Below the pieces are notes generated by a model that was not told the origin of the DNA, made no database searches, and saw only the letters and a program-made list of their open reading frames with translations. A stretch of 48,205 bases of DNA from NCBI GenBank assembly GCA_019310725.1, contig JAFDDT010000001.1, positions 1 to 48,205 on the forward strand, read 5' to 3'. The translations under genes were made by a program, and so were the position numbers. The DNA is from Deltaproteobacteria bacterium (lineage in GTDB: Bacteria > Desulfobacterota > DSM-4660 > Desulfatiglandales > B25-G16). Numbering within the stretch: the stretch's first letter is position 1; every line of letters begins with the position of its first letter. This document shows, one piece after another, positions 34,813 to 43,062 of the stretch.

Positions 34813-35094
34813 ATGGAGAAAGCAGTATGCGGTAGCGGCGATGGACAGAACACTATTGCGGATAGCGAGAAAATGATCGATTGCCACAAATGCGAACATT
34901 ACTATGTAACCTGGGATAAGCACTTCCCCCATGGTTGCAAGGCCATGGAATTCAAAAGCAAAGAGCTCCCTTGCCACGTGGTGCTGGCAAGTTCCCAGAT
35001 GGACTGTCTGTTGTTCAAGGAGAAGGTGCTCCCTAAGGGTAAGCGAGGCAACCGGGGCATGGGCAAAAGCAAGAAGGTTTTAATTGGGCCTTAG
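34813..35094 (+). CDS. Small Cys-rich protein, uncharacterised
   Basis: Starting at the ATG at 34813 (GGGAG eleven bases upstream) the product is 93 residues. Five cysteines are spaced C24-x2-C27, C42, C54, C65. The first pair is followed by HYYVTWDKHFPHGC, and the end is basic (GKRGNRGMGKSKK). The core strongly suggests a conserved metal-binding microprotein; I recall similar proteins in deltaproteobacteria but cannot name a function. An ATG at 34873 would give 73 residues and keep all cysteines, while the frame upstream of 34774 runs through the repeat and is unlikely to be translated. Confidence 0.65.
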   Translation: MEKAVCGSGDGQNTIADSEKMIDCHKCEHYYVTWDKHFPHGCKAMEFKSKELPCHVVLASSQMDCLLFKEKVLPKGKRGNRGMGKSKKVLIGP

Positions 35095-35211
35095 AGCCTT
35101 TCAGAGTCAACTGCATCCTGGATCGGTGTAAGGCTCTTACGAAGGCTGGCCTTGTCAGGCAAGGGCATCTGATATGATTGTGGATTATAAGCACCATACA
35201 ACATTTTGCCA

Positions 35212-35412
35212 ATGGATATAACACCGCTTTTTTCGCTCAACAGTTACACCTTCAATCCCCTGGCGCTGGCCAACTTTCTGTTTACCGGCGTATTGCTCCA
35301 GCTCGGCTTGGCCACTGTGCTTGAGCCTAAGAACGAGATTGAAATAGGGCAGGTGAGCATCTGGCAGTTTCTCTTTGCGTTGCTCTATCTAAGTCGTGGC
35401 GCCGTAAGGTGA
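35212..35412 (+). pseudogene. Fragment resembling the N-terminal membrane region of a sensor protein
   Basis: The 66-residue translation from the ATG at 35212 opens with DITPLFSLNSYTFNPLALAN and a hydrophobic helix. This resembles the N-terminus of multi-span sensor kinases of this phylum, but it soon loses the pattern and stops. No continuation was found downstream. It is best read as a decayed remnant; a genuine small membrane protein is possible. Confidence 0.35.
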
Positions 35413-35760
35413 AGGCTGTGATCTCCTCAGGACCAAAATCTTTCCCGAGCGATTCGGCTTTCGCATCCATGTTGAGAGCACGCCCTGCTCCCATCTTGGA
35501 GCACCTGTTATCCTTACAGAATTTTTAGGAAAGATCTCACAAAAATCGGAATTTGATCCGATACAATAGGTTAGTTATTATAGTTCAAAAGTGCTTACTT
35601 AATGGTATATTAGTTACAGAACGTGTACACAATTACGCCTATGAGGTCATGCCAATTTTCTCAAGGCGCTATCTATAGGCCCCAAGGGAGGTGGTCAAAT
35701 AGGTGGGGTTTAGATCAACTAAACGGAGACTCCCAGGGCTTCTGTGGGATAAACCCCACA

Positions 35761-35953
35761 CAGGCTATTACCGAAATGCCTTTTCATTTGGCCTAAAACG
35801 TTTTTTGACAAATCCAAGGCTCCCTCCAGGCGATGTCAAAACTCGCCTTTAGGGCTCAGACAGTTGACATCGCTTATCTTCCACTTCGCCTAGGGTTTTT
35901 TGGCAAAAAACGTTTTAATGACCGCTCAAAGGATTTCGGTTCGGCCAACAGCT
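35761..35953 (+). repeat. Palindromic repeat A, copy 3
   Basis: The left end CAGGCTATTACCGAAA, the TAAAACGTTTT block, the inner AGGCGATGTC/GACATCGCTT pair, and GGCAAAAAACGTTTTAATG match copy 1. The right end (GGCCAACAGCTT) is diverged. The same orientation as the other copies is kept. Confidence 0.85.
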
Positions 35954-35980
35954 TACACATATTCGACCACTGCGGGATCA

Positions 35981-36019
35981 AGTGGAATTCTTTTAAGATA
36001 TCGCCTTTCAAGAACAGCC
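35981..36019 (+). repeat. Short repeat family C, copy 2
   Basis: The 39-base stretch starts AGTGGAATTC and contains AAGATATCGCCTTTCA then GAACAGCC, matching 14560-14599. It lies 27 bp after repeat A copy 3. Confidence 0.7.
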
Positions 36020-36359
36020 ATGACCTCCTTTAGAATGTGAACGACTATTCACTATGGTTTGTGCCAACGCTTTTGAGCGATACCAAATGCTTTTTTGATT
36101 CTAGAAACTGAGGCCGGTGGTTTCTTCTGACTATCTTCCTGATGCGCTGACAGATGTCTGTTGAGACAGACTAATCAAAGGGAGATAAAAGTGAATTTTT
36201 TCGGCGCGGTTAAAGATTTCGAAAGATAAGGCCGATAAAAGAGGTGATCGCCATTGGCCTGGACGTAGAGAATCATTCTGTTGCTTCGGTATTAACTGGC
36301 TTGACCTTTTTTGGCTTGCTTCGGCGGATCAAAGGGAAATTCTGGGAGGCCTGATCAAT

Positions 36360-36530
36360 ATGAGTGCGTTTGAATGCAAAGAAAAAGATGGAAGGCGTTC
36401 TGGCAAAGACCGCAGAAGGTTTCATGACCCTCATTATAGTGGGGAGGAAAAACGGAGGGGATTGGAGCGGAGGAGCGGCATGGATCGAAGGCGGGGGGGT
36501 TACCGGAATGGTGCACGGAGGAAGTCATGA
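36360..36530 (+). CDS. Arg-rich microprotein with RRSGxDRRR motif (56 residues)
   Basis: A frame from ATG 36360 to TGA 36528-36530 encodes 56 residues rich in Arg and Lys. It has GGAGG ten bases upstream, and its stop overlaps the ATG of the zinc-ribbon gene as ATGA (36527-36530). Its motif RRSGKDRRRFHDPHY and the later RRSGMDRRRGG recur in the second microprotein at 40848 (RRSGADRRRVHNLDY). Coupling plus a homologue make it a real gene. The composition suggests binding to nucleic acid, acidic protein or phospholipid; no function is known to me. Confidence 0.7.
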   Translation: MSAFECKEKDGRRSGKDRRRFHDPHYSGEEKRRGLERRSGMDRRRGGYRNGARRKS

Positions 36531-36805
36531 AGGTTGTGTGTCCACAGTGCAACTCCAGCTATACTGTTGCCAAGAGGAACATGCCCAAAAAGAGGGCTGT
36601 GGCAATGTGCAAGAAATGTGGCAGCAAAATTCTGATAGAACCGGCAATGCCAGGCGCTGTTCGACACCTCGTGGCCTCCGAGATGGCCTCTGACAATGCG
36701 CCACATCCTACAACTGCACCCGATCCCAGTGGATCTGCGGGAAAGGGCATATTTGTGGATTATCTAGAGCTTCAGGGTCTCTCCTCAGAGAGATTCGATT
36801 TATAA
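36527..36805 (+). CDS. Small zinc-ribbon protein
   Basis: The 92-residue protein has one N-terminal treble-clef/zinc-ribbon with C5-x2-C8 and C28-x2-C31 (VVCPQCN...AMCKKCGSK), as in the MJ0042-type finger. A low-complexity Pro/Ala linker and a short C-terminus follow. GGAGG lies five bases upstream. It is translationally coupled to the Arg-rich microprotein. The finger type often sits at the N-terminus of larger deltaproteobacterial proteins; here it is alone. Function unknown, possibly protein or nucleic acid binding. Confidence 0.8.
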   Translation: MKVVCPQCNSSYTVAKRNMPKKRAVAMCKKCGSKILIEPAMPGAVRHLVASEMASDNAPHPTTAPDPSGSAGKGIFVDYLELQGLSSERFDL

Positions 36806-37116
36806 TGGTCATGACGGAATCCTTACTTATCATATGGCGAAAAAGGGCTACATGTTAACGAGGGACTGACCCATCACCGAGGTGGGAGAAGATGGAGCGT
36901 TTATAATATGCCAAAGGAAAAAAACCAGTTAGGCCCTCAATTTTGGCTTGCATTGGGATCCCAAGGAAGGCTATAACCCGATGGAAACCACCCGGCAATT
37001 GTTTTGCTGGCCTCATTTTCTAGATTTACACGATTTTGCGCTTTAACACTGGAGTTGTTCGATCCCTTGCAGCGCACAAGGCTTAGTATGTAGATAATTG
37101 ATGTGAGTGCTGAAAA
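36806..37116. other. Spacer before mltD, with a 12-bp palindrome
   Basis: No gene is seen. TATAAT at 36902-36907 would serve as a -10 box but lacks a good -35. A perfect palindrome TTGGGATCCCAA is at 36953-36964. Regulation of mltD by a factor at this site is possible but unsupported. Confidence 0.35.
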
Positions 37117-38937
37117 ATGGGAATTACGCATAGGTTGCCAAAGGTAAGAATCCTGTTCATCATGCTGCTCTTGCCGCTTTGCACCAGCTGTTCTGGCCAT
37201 ATGTCTTTTCTCAAATCTGAGAATCAGCTATCCACAGAGGAGGTTATCTCAGAAGAGGCAGTTTCTGCGCAATCTTCGGTACCTCTGGAGGAAGAAGTTG
37301 TTGCCCTGGCCGGGATCGAGGAAGAACAAGAAACCGCTGGTCCGATCAAAAAGGAAGAGGAGCAAGAGATCGCTGCCCTTCCCCAGAGCGGAGAAGAAAA
37401 AAAGGAAGACAACCCCTTGCCTCCGTCTGAAGGCTCTGAAAACAACCCATTACCGCCTGGGCCGCAGCCCCAGAAAAAATCAGACCAAGAGATGCTTGAC
37501 TCTGCACTGGAGTTTTGCCAAACCGCCAATTATTTTTGGGAGCGGGGGGAGCTGGATAATGCGCTCAATGCCCTTGATCAATCTTATTCTCTCATATTGA
37601 AGGTCAATCCAGAAGATGACGCGGAGATCCTGCAACAAAGAGAAGATTTACGCTTCACCATATCCAAGCGGATTATAGAGGTCTACACATCTAGGTTTAT
37701 AGTTGCCAATGGGTATAAGAAGCCGATTCCTCTTGTGATGAACAGGTATGTGGAAAAGGCGCTATCTCTCTATAAAGGCAGGGATCGGCAATTTTTTATT
37801 GATGCCTATGTTCGCTCAGGGAGGTATCGTCCCGCTATTGTGAGTGCACTCAAACATGAAGGCCTACCCGAAGAACTTTCATGGTTGCCCCTTATTGAAA
37901 GTGGGTTCAAGATAAGGGCCCTTTCACGGGCCAGAGCCCTCGGGTTGTGGCAGTTTATTGCGTCAACCGGATACAAATTCGGTTTAACGAGAGATCAATG
38001 GGTGGACGAAAGGATGGACCCCGAAAAATCCACCAAAGCGGCTATTGGCTACTTGAAAGAATTGCACCAAATCTTTGGGGACTGGGCAACCGTTCTTGCT
38101 GCTTACAATTGCGGAGAGGGAAGGGTATTGCGATGTATCCGGACGCAAAAGATCAATTATCTTGACAATTTTTGGGACCTTTACCCAAGACTTCCTGTGG
38201 AAACAGCGTTTTACGTCCCGAAGTTTATTGCTGTGCTCCATATTCTGAGCGATCCCGAGGCCCATGGCTTTGACCTTCCTCCTGTGCAAGAGGAAATTGA
38301 AACTGAACAGGTTATTTTTGACAGACAGGTTCATCTGAAAGCCGTTTCAAAACATCTTCAAGTGCCTTACGTGGTTTTGCATGATCTGAATCCCGCATTG
38401 CGGCGGGATTGTACCCCCAGCAGGCCATATGCCCTTAAGGTGCCAAAAGGCAAAGGAGCGGTGCTCCTTTCCAAACTGGACGATATACCCGTCTATCGTC
38501 CCCCCGTACCTGCCTATGTAGTGCACAGGGTTAGAAAGGGGGAGTGTTTGTCCCTTATTGCGCGGAGATATAGGACGAGTGTCAGAGCGATTATGGCGCT
38601 GAATGGGCTTCATAGCAGGAGCTATATAAAAGAGGGTTGGAGACTCAAGATCCCCACCAGAAGAACATACGCGTCTCTCAGGAAGACATATTTCCCCACT
38701 CCTGGTAGGCCACAGGTAAAAGGTAAGACGATAGAGTATGTGGTCCGGAAAGGGGATTCTCTCTGGAAGATTGCCAATCGATTTGCAACCACAACCAAGG
38801 CCATTCAGTCTTTGAACAACCTCAATACCACACGCCTGCACATCGGCCAGGTTCTTTTGATTCCTCAAGAGGCGACAGATTTCACAGGCATAAAAACCGG
38901 GCCTGATGCTGTGTGCCCTTCTGTATCCACTGCGTAA
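37117..38937 (+). CDS. mltD: Membrane-bound lytic murein transglycosylase D with two LysM domains
   Basis: The 606-residue protein has a hydrophobic leader followed by a lipobox-like LCTSC (C25), suggesting a lipoprotein. An acidic, Pro-rich linker (35-120) and a helical region (125-235) follow. The SLT domain has catalytic E261 in LPLIESGFK and the GLWQFI and AAYNCGEGRV motifs. Two LysM domains lie at about 467-513 and 539-583. It cleaves glycan strands with 1,6-anhydro product formation, anchored in the outer membrane and bound to peptidoglycan through LysM. The start has only a weak ribosome site. Confidence 0.9.
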   Translation: MGITHRLPKVRILFIMLLLPLCTSCSGHMSFLKSENQLSTEEVISEEAVSAQSSVPLEEEVVALAGIEEEQETAGPIKKEEEQEIAALPQSGEEKKEDNPLPPSEGSENNPLPPGPQPQKKSDQEMLDSALEFCQTANYFWERGELDNALNALDQSYSLILKVNPEDDAEILQQREDLRFTISKRIIEVYTSRFIVANGYKKPIPLVMNRYVEKALSLYKGRDRQFFIDAYVRSGRYRPAIVSALKHEGLPEELSWLPLIESGFKIRALSRARALGLWQFIASTGYKFGLTRDQWVDERMDPEKSTKAAIGYLKELHQIFGDWATVLAAYNCGEGRVLRCIRTQKINYLDNFWDLYPRLPVETAFYVPKFIAVLHILSDPEAHGFDLPPVQEEIETEQVIFDRQVHLKAVSKHLQVPYVVLHDLNPALRRDCTPSRPYALKVPKGKGAVLLSKLDDIPVYRPPVPAYVVHRVRKGECLSLIARRYRTSVRAIMALNGLHSRSYIKEGWRLKIPTRRTYASLRKTYFPTPGRPQVKGKTIEYVVRKGDSLWKIANRFATTTKAIQSLNNLNTTRLHIGQVLLIPQEATDFTGIKTGPDAVCPSVSTA

Positions 38938-38992
38938 TATCATTCGAAACAGAGTAAGTTGGCTTTTGTGCCAGCACAATTCCCGGCACCTA

Positions 38993-39060
38993 ATCTAAAC
39001 TATGTGGGGCATAATCCAAAAAAAAGACACCTATACCCTGGGACTTTGACGTTACCCTGT
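38993..39060 (-). repeat. Repeat B, copy 2
   Basis: The stretch TCTAAACTATGTGGGGCATA, with an A tract and CACCTATACCCTG, is the reverse complement of 48042-48087. It extends into GGACTTTGACGTTACCCTG as at 34270. A truncated repeat A follows immediately. Confidence 0.75.
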
Positions 39061-39141
39061 GCTTAGGGCTCAAAAGGCTGACATCGCTTATCTTCTACTT
39101 CGCCAAGGGTTTTTTGGGATTTCCATTTGGGCAACAGCCTG
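39061..39141 (+). repeat. Palindromic repeat A, copy 4 (truncated)
   Basis: Only the right half is left: CTTAGGGCTCAAAAGGCTGA, ACATCGCTTATCTTCTACTT, then a deletion of about 30 bp removing the AAAACGTTTT box, and the end GGGCAACAGCCTG. It abuts repeat B copy 2. Confidence 0.75.
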
Positions 39142-39181
39142 AACAGGTGTAACATCCTACGCGCAACTGAGGCATCATAAA

Positions 39182-40465
39182 GTGTTCTATAACACTGCCA
39201 TGGCATTACGAATTTCTTTTCCAAAAAATATATGGATTGTTTTCTGTATCATTTTTTCTATTTTCTGCTACCCAGATTGTGCTACGAGTGCACAGAAATA
39301 TTACTATTATCTGCATGTCAGCTCATTTCGTTTGAAAAAAAACGCCGACCAGGACGCTGCAAGACTCCAAGATAAGGGCTATGATGCGGCCATAAGACGT
39401 GAAAGGGTTGGTGACCTGGGTTATTGGTATCGTGTTTATGTAGGTCCCTTCTCCTCGCTGAAGGGGGCGAATTTAAAGAAAAGGGAGCTAAAGAGAAGGA
39501 GGCTTGTTGAGTACGCAGCAGTGCAAAAAAAGGAGGAACTGATCGGAAGGGAATTGCCCAAAAAGCCAGAGCCACCGGCACCACCCCCAGTTCTCAAAAA
39601 GCCTGCTGAATTGCCAATAATGCCTGAAGAAATAGTGGAAGCGTGGGAGCCACCTGTTTCAATTCCATCCGTGGAAGAGCGTGAGGTAGTCAAGAAGCCC
39701 CCTGCCGAGATTGCGGTAAAACCTCCTCGAGAAAAAATAGAATTTCCATGGAAGGGAGCTGGCAGAAACATGCCACGAGGTCACATTTCTTTAGGCTTGC
39801 GTCACACCTATCAGGAGACCGAAACCGAACTTACCAGACGCACACAAATTACCTCTGACGGCACCACAACTACCAGTCAGGACGTTCCTCTTTCAGAGTC
39901 GGAAAAACAAGGGTTCTACACAAAAATGCATATGGATTCCTTCCGCGTTAGATTTGGTTTGACCAAGTATATGGAGGTTTTTACCGAGATTGCCGGAACG
40001 TACCGAGAACTCTCTGATTTCGGTTTGGACTATGGCGGGGGCTTGCGTCTAAACCTCTTTGAGGTTAAACAAGGTGGGCTCAGAGGATTTTACGGGGCGC
40101 TACAGGGAGAATACTCGGTTGGTAGGGTAAGGTATGACTACACCTCAGCAGATGGTAACAAGTGGGAAAAAGAAGCCGACTGGCAGGAATTTTCTGCCAA
40201 AGGGGAAATCGGGTTTACCCGCTCTTGGTTTGCCGGTTATGCCGGCGCAGCCTATTTTCATTATGATGAAGACACCGAACGGCAATTACTTGATAACCTC
40301 CCACCATCTCTCACTTTATTCGTGTTTCAAGATGAGCTGGAACAGGAGAGCGTTGGTGTGTATGGTGGTGTGGTCATTGATTTCACCCCTGCCTTTCTCG
40401 TGAATATTGAGGGTCAAGCTGGAAGCCGGCAAGGTGTTTACGGGGCACTCGAATACCATTTCTGA
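39182..40465 (+). CDS. SPOR-domain protein with a C-terminal outer-membrane beta-barrel-like region
   Basis: The 427-residue protein (GTG start, GAGG nine bases upstream; ATG at 39200 is an alternative) has a signal peptide ending near residue 37. A SPOR domain follows (about 40-115, YYLHVSSFRLKKNADQDAAR and YWYRVYVGPFSS), then a Pro/Glu-rich linker (125-190). A region of alternating amphipathic strands (200-427) ends in Phe (LEYHF), the usual C-terminal signal for insertion by the BAM machinery. SPOR domains bind denuded glycan at division sites, so it could tether the outer membrane to septal wall. This combination is uncommon. The barrel call rests on pattern only. Confidence 0.7.
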   Translation: MFYNTAMALRISFPKNIWIVFCIIFSIFCYPDCATSAQKYYYYLHVSSFRLKKNADQDAARLQDKGYDAAIRRERVGDLGYWYRVYVGPFSSLKGANLKKRELKRRRLVEYAAVQKKEELIGRELPKKPEPPAPPPVLKKPAELPIMPEEIVEAWEPPVSIPSVEEREVVKKPPAEIAVKPPREKIEFPWKGAGRNMPRGHISLGLRHTYQETETELTRRTQITSDGTTTTSQDVPLSESEKQGFYTKMHMDSFRVRFGLTKYMEVFTEIAGTYRELSDFGLDYGGGLRLNLFEVKQGGLRGFYGALQGEYSVGRVRYDYTSADGNKWEKEADWQEFSAKGEIGFTRSWFAGYAGAAYFHYDEDTERQLLDNLPPSLTLFVFQDELEQESVGVYGGVVIDFTPAFLVNIEGQAGSRQGVYGALEYHF

Positions 40466-40847
40466 AGACGAACTGGAATAAAGCCGAACAGCACACCTGG
40501 TGGATTTGGTTTTAGCGCCTCAGGAGATATCTTTCCCCCTGTCTATCTTTGACTATGTCCGCCAGGTTTAGTGTGTAAGATCTTGAAAAAAAGTAGAAAA
40601 AATTTTCTCATAGTTATGTAACTTTTTACCAAGATGTCATTGAGAATGTCCACTATTCTGAGCTAACTATCCAAAATCTCGTAAGATTTCCAAATTGAGT
40701 AATTTTGCATGTTTTTTGCATACTAAAATTCTTTACACTTAATTGCCCCGGATAAACGTACAAAAACCTGAGCGGGTCAATGATGTCTGCCTTTAGTTAC
40801 ACAAAGGCCTACACATTTTTCAATAAGTTGGTTGAATTGTTTTGGAC
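40466..40847. other. Gene-free spacer before the second Arg-rich microprotein
   Basis: AT-rich sequence without a recognised gene, terminator or repeat. The promoter of the microprotein gene must lie here, but no clear pair of boxes is seen. Confidence 0.4.
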
Positions 40848-41042
40848 ATGTTAAAGAAAAGGCGCTTTGATATAGACCGGCGTTCTGGAGCAGATAGACG
40901 CAGGGTGCATAATCTTGATTACTTTTCGGGTGGAGGAATCGAGCGCAGAAGCTGGAAAGAGCGGAGGTCGAAGGGCGAGCGGAGAGCCGAGTGGATGAGA
41001 GTGGGTGAGTGGAACAGCGTATTCGTGGGAGAATCAAAGTGA
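40848..41042 (+). CDS. Arg-rich microprotein with RRSGxDRRR motif (64 residues)
   Basis: From the ATG at 40848 (a TTG two codons earlier is also in frame) the protein is 64 residues. It contains RRSGADRRRVHNLDY and then ERRSWKERRSKGERR, aligning with the microprotein at 36360. The C-terminal 16 residues (MRVGEWNSVFVGESK) are not shared. The ribosome site is weak. Both family members sit near cell-wall genes in this window. Function unknown. Confidence 0.6.
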   Translation: MLKKRRFDIDRRSGADRRRVHNLDYFSGGGIERRSWKERRSKGERRAEWMRVGEWNSVFVGESK

Positions 41043-41341
41043 GATACCTGACCACATGCGGTTTTAGGTTAAGCAACCCTGTATAATAATTACATAATTG
41101 ACTTCAAGAGGTAGGGTCTTTAAGGACTCTGCCTTTTTTACTCAAATAGCCCTTATTGGCGCAAAGGGCACAGTGTTTTATCCTTTTCAGCTATTTTTTC
41201 TGGATTTCGCCCATATTATTGTTTTGCATGTGGGTTCTATGCTAACCTCCCTCTATATATCCGAATTGGTCGTCCCACTAATTCGTACTTTGATGTTAGC
41301 CTGTACCACGGGGACATAACCAAGAAAGCAGTCCACAAAAT
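41043..41341. other. Spacer before mltF
   Basis: No gene, strong promoter or repeat is recognised in these 299 bases. Confidence 0.35.
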
Positions 41342-42718
41342 ATGATGCCGGGGAACGTCTCCATAAAGCCTTTCCTGCTCTATTTCTCAGTAGTAGCCCT
41401 TTTGATTGTTCTTGCCTACCGAAGCATAGATCGTTCTCTGGATAAGATTGAAAAACGTGGGTACATGACACTCATAACGACCAATGGCCCCACAACCTAC
41501 TATCTGTACCGAGAAGAGGAAATGGGGTTTGAGTATGACTTGGCTAAAGCATTCGCTGACTACCAGGGGGTAGAGCTAAAGGTGTTGGTGGCAGAATGGG
41601 ACGAAATGATCCTTTTACTCAGACAGGGTAAAGGTGATTTTGTCGGGGCTGGCCTGGGCATTACAGATGAAAGAAATAAGGTAATTGACTTCTCAAGACC
41701 CCACTTTACGATCAAACACAGTGTTATCATCCACAAGAATGACCGAGAAATAACTGACCTGAAGGATCTGGATGGCGAAGTAATCCACATACGGCGTAGA
41801 AGTTCTTGCGAGGAAAGCCTGAAAGAGCTTGTTAAGCAGGGTTATGATATAGAGATCAAGCCGCATGACAGTGTACCAACCGAGGAATTGATCAGCCTGA
41901 TTGCAAGCAAAAAAATTAGGGTAACTGTTGCAGATTCAAACATTGCCCTGCTGAGCAGAAGGTATTATCCTGACATTAGAATACCTTTTACCCTCGACAA
42001 GAAAAAGTATCTTGGATGGGCAGTCCGAAAAGGAAGCAAAAAGCTCCTGGGTGCTATTAATAGATTCTTAGATGAGATAGAAAAAAATGGAGTATATGCA
42101 AAGATATATGAAAAATATTATTCAGACATCGAGATATTTGACTACGTCGATATCAAAAAATTCCACCGAAGAATCCAGACGAGGCTTCCAAGATTTCAAG
42201 CAATAATAGAGAAGGCTGCGGAAGAGCACGACTTTGACTGGCGTTTGATAGCAGCAATAGTATACCAGGAGTCGCACTTTAGGCCCAGGGCCCGAAGCTA
42301 CACCGGAGTAAAAGGACTTATGCAGCTTACTCTTAAGACGGCCCGTGACATGGGCATCAAAAACAGACTGGACCCCAAGCAGAGCATGCACGGAGGGGTA
42401 AAGTACCTCAAGCGTATATATAGCCGGTATGATGATATCAAAGGATGGGATAGGATGTTGATGACGCTTGCGAGCTACAATGTTGGGCCAGGACATATTT
42501 CAGATGCACGCCAACTGGCTCGTGAAAAAGGGCTTGATCCCAACAAATGGTCATCATTAACAGAGGTGCTGCCACTTCTTTCATACAAGAAATACTACAA
42601 GAAGACTAAATGTGGGTACTGCCGTGGCAGTGAGCCTGTGGAGTATGTCAAAAGGATTGTGTTGTACTATGATATCTTGAAGATGCAGGCAGTAAACCAA
42701 GAATCTGAAGGTGTTTGA
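41342..42718 (+). CDS. mltF: MltF-like lytic transglycosylase with an amino-acid-binding domain
   Basis: The 458-residue protein starts with one membrane-anchor helix (9-27). A periplasmic SBP-3 type domain follows (about 35-260, with FEYDLAKAFADYQG, GDFVGAGLGITDER and DFSRPHF). The SLT domain (about 285-400) has catalytic E310 in YQESHFRP, GLMQL and ASYNVGPGH. MltF is a peptidoglycan lytic enzyme whose N-terminal domain binds muropeptides or amino acids to gate activity. The leader looks like an uncleaved anchor, with no lipobox. It stands alone. Confidence 0.92.
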   Translation: MMPGNVSIKPFLLYFSVVALLIVLAYRSIDRSLDKIEKRGYMTLITTNGPTTYYLYREEEMGFEYDLAKAFADYQGVELKVLVAEWDEMILLLRQGKGDFVGAGLGITDERNKVIDFSRPHFTIKHSVIIHKNDREITDLKDLDGEVIHIRRRSSCEESLKELVKQGYDIEIKPHDSVPTEELISLIASKKIRVTVADSNIALLSRRYYPDIRIPFTLDKKKYLGWAVRKGSKKLLGAINRFLDEIEKNGVYAKIYEKYYSDIEIFDYVDIKKFHRRIQTRLPRFQAIIEKAAEEHDFDWRLIAAIVYQESHFRPRARSYTGVKGLMQLTLKTARDMGIKNRLDPKQSMHGGVKYLKRIYSRYDDIKGWDRMLMTLASYNVGPGHISDARQLAREKGLDPNKWSSLTEVLPLLSYKKYYKKTKCGYCRGSEPVEYVKRIVLYYDILKMQAVNQESEGV

Positions 42719-43062
42719 GCCTCAAGTGGCCCTTTTCCAGCCCTTTGAACAATAATGCCTACCAATCCCTTGAGCACTGAATGTGAACGAGCGGCGCTTT
42801 TTCACGATTTTCCATCTTGACACCAGGAAACCATTTCTTTATACCTTCTTGTCCGGAGATATGTTTGTTGTTGAACCTTGTTTGATTCATTCGGCACGGC
42901 CATGTCATAGTAAAAGCAAAGGCTATTGATTCTTAAGCTTCTTGCAGGGTATGGGTATCTTTTTTTTGGTTATGCCCCTGGCCCAGAGATGATCTTCAAT
43001 GCCTGAGTTCCACAAACCGGGGTTCCGCAAAGATGTCAATCTGAAACGGAGAGAATGAAGGT
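42719..43062. other. Spacer before the Gld-like ABC cluster, contains repeat B
   Basis: The 344-bp spacer holds repeat B copy 3 (42898-42978). No other gene, terminator or promoter is clearly seen. Confidence 0.4.
42898..42978 (+). repeat. Repeat B, copy 3 (left flank of the ABC cluster)
   Basis: The 81-bp stretch from GGCCATGTCATAGT through AAGGCTATTGATTC, AAGCTTCTTGCAGGGTATGG and a T tract to TTATGCCCC recurs in direct orientation at 47994-48075 with about six differences. The two copies bracket the four-gene ABC cluster. Inverted, shorter copies are at 34240 and 38993. Confidence 0.8.

Larger units (their letters stand above)
35413..36359. other. Gene-free region with repeats A and C
   Basis: Contains repeat A copy 3 (35761-35953) and repeat C copy 2 (35981-36019). 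The remaining sequence up to the Arg-rich microprotein shows no recognisable gene. A 36-codon GTG frame at 36244-36354 is not convincing. Confidence 0.5.

Noticed and set aside
35833-36033. Open frame with SKLAFRAQTVDIAYLPLR
   Set aside because: Same explanation: translation of repeat A copy 3.
36180-36360. Cyclic di-GMP riboswitch or a 36-codon GTG frame (36244-36354) before the Arg-rich microprotein
   Set aside because: The riboswitch core (GCAAA and the tetraloop receptor) is not present, and the short frame has no family resemblance.
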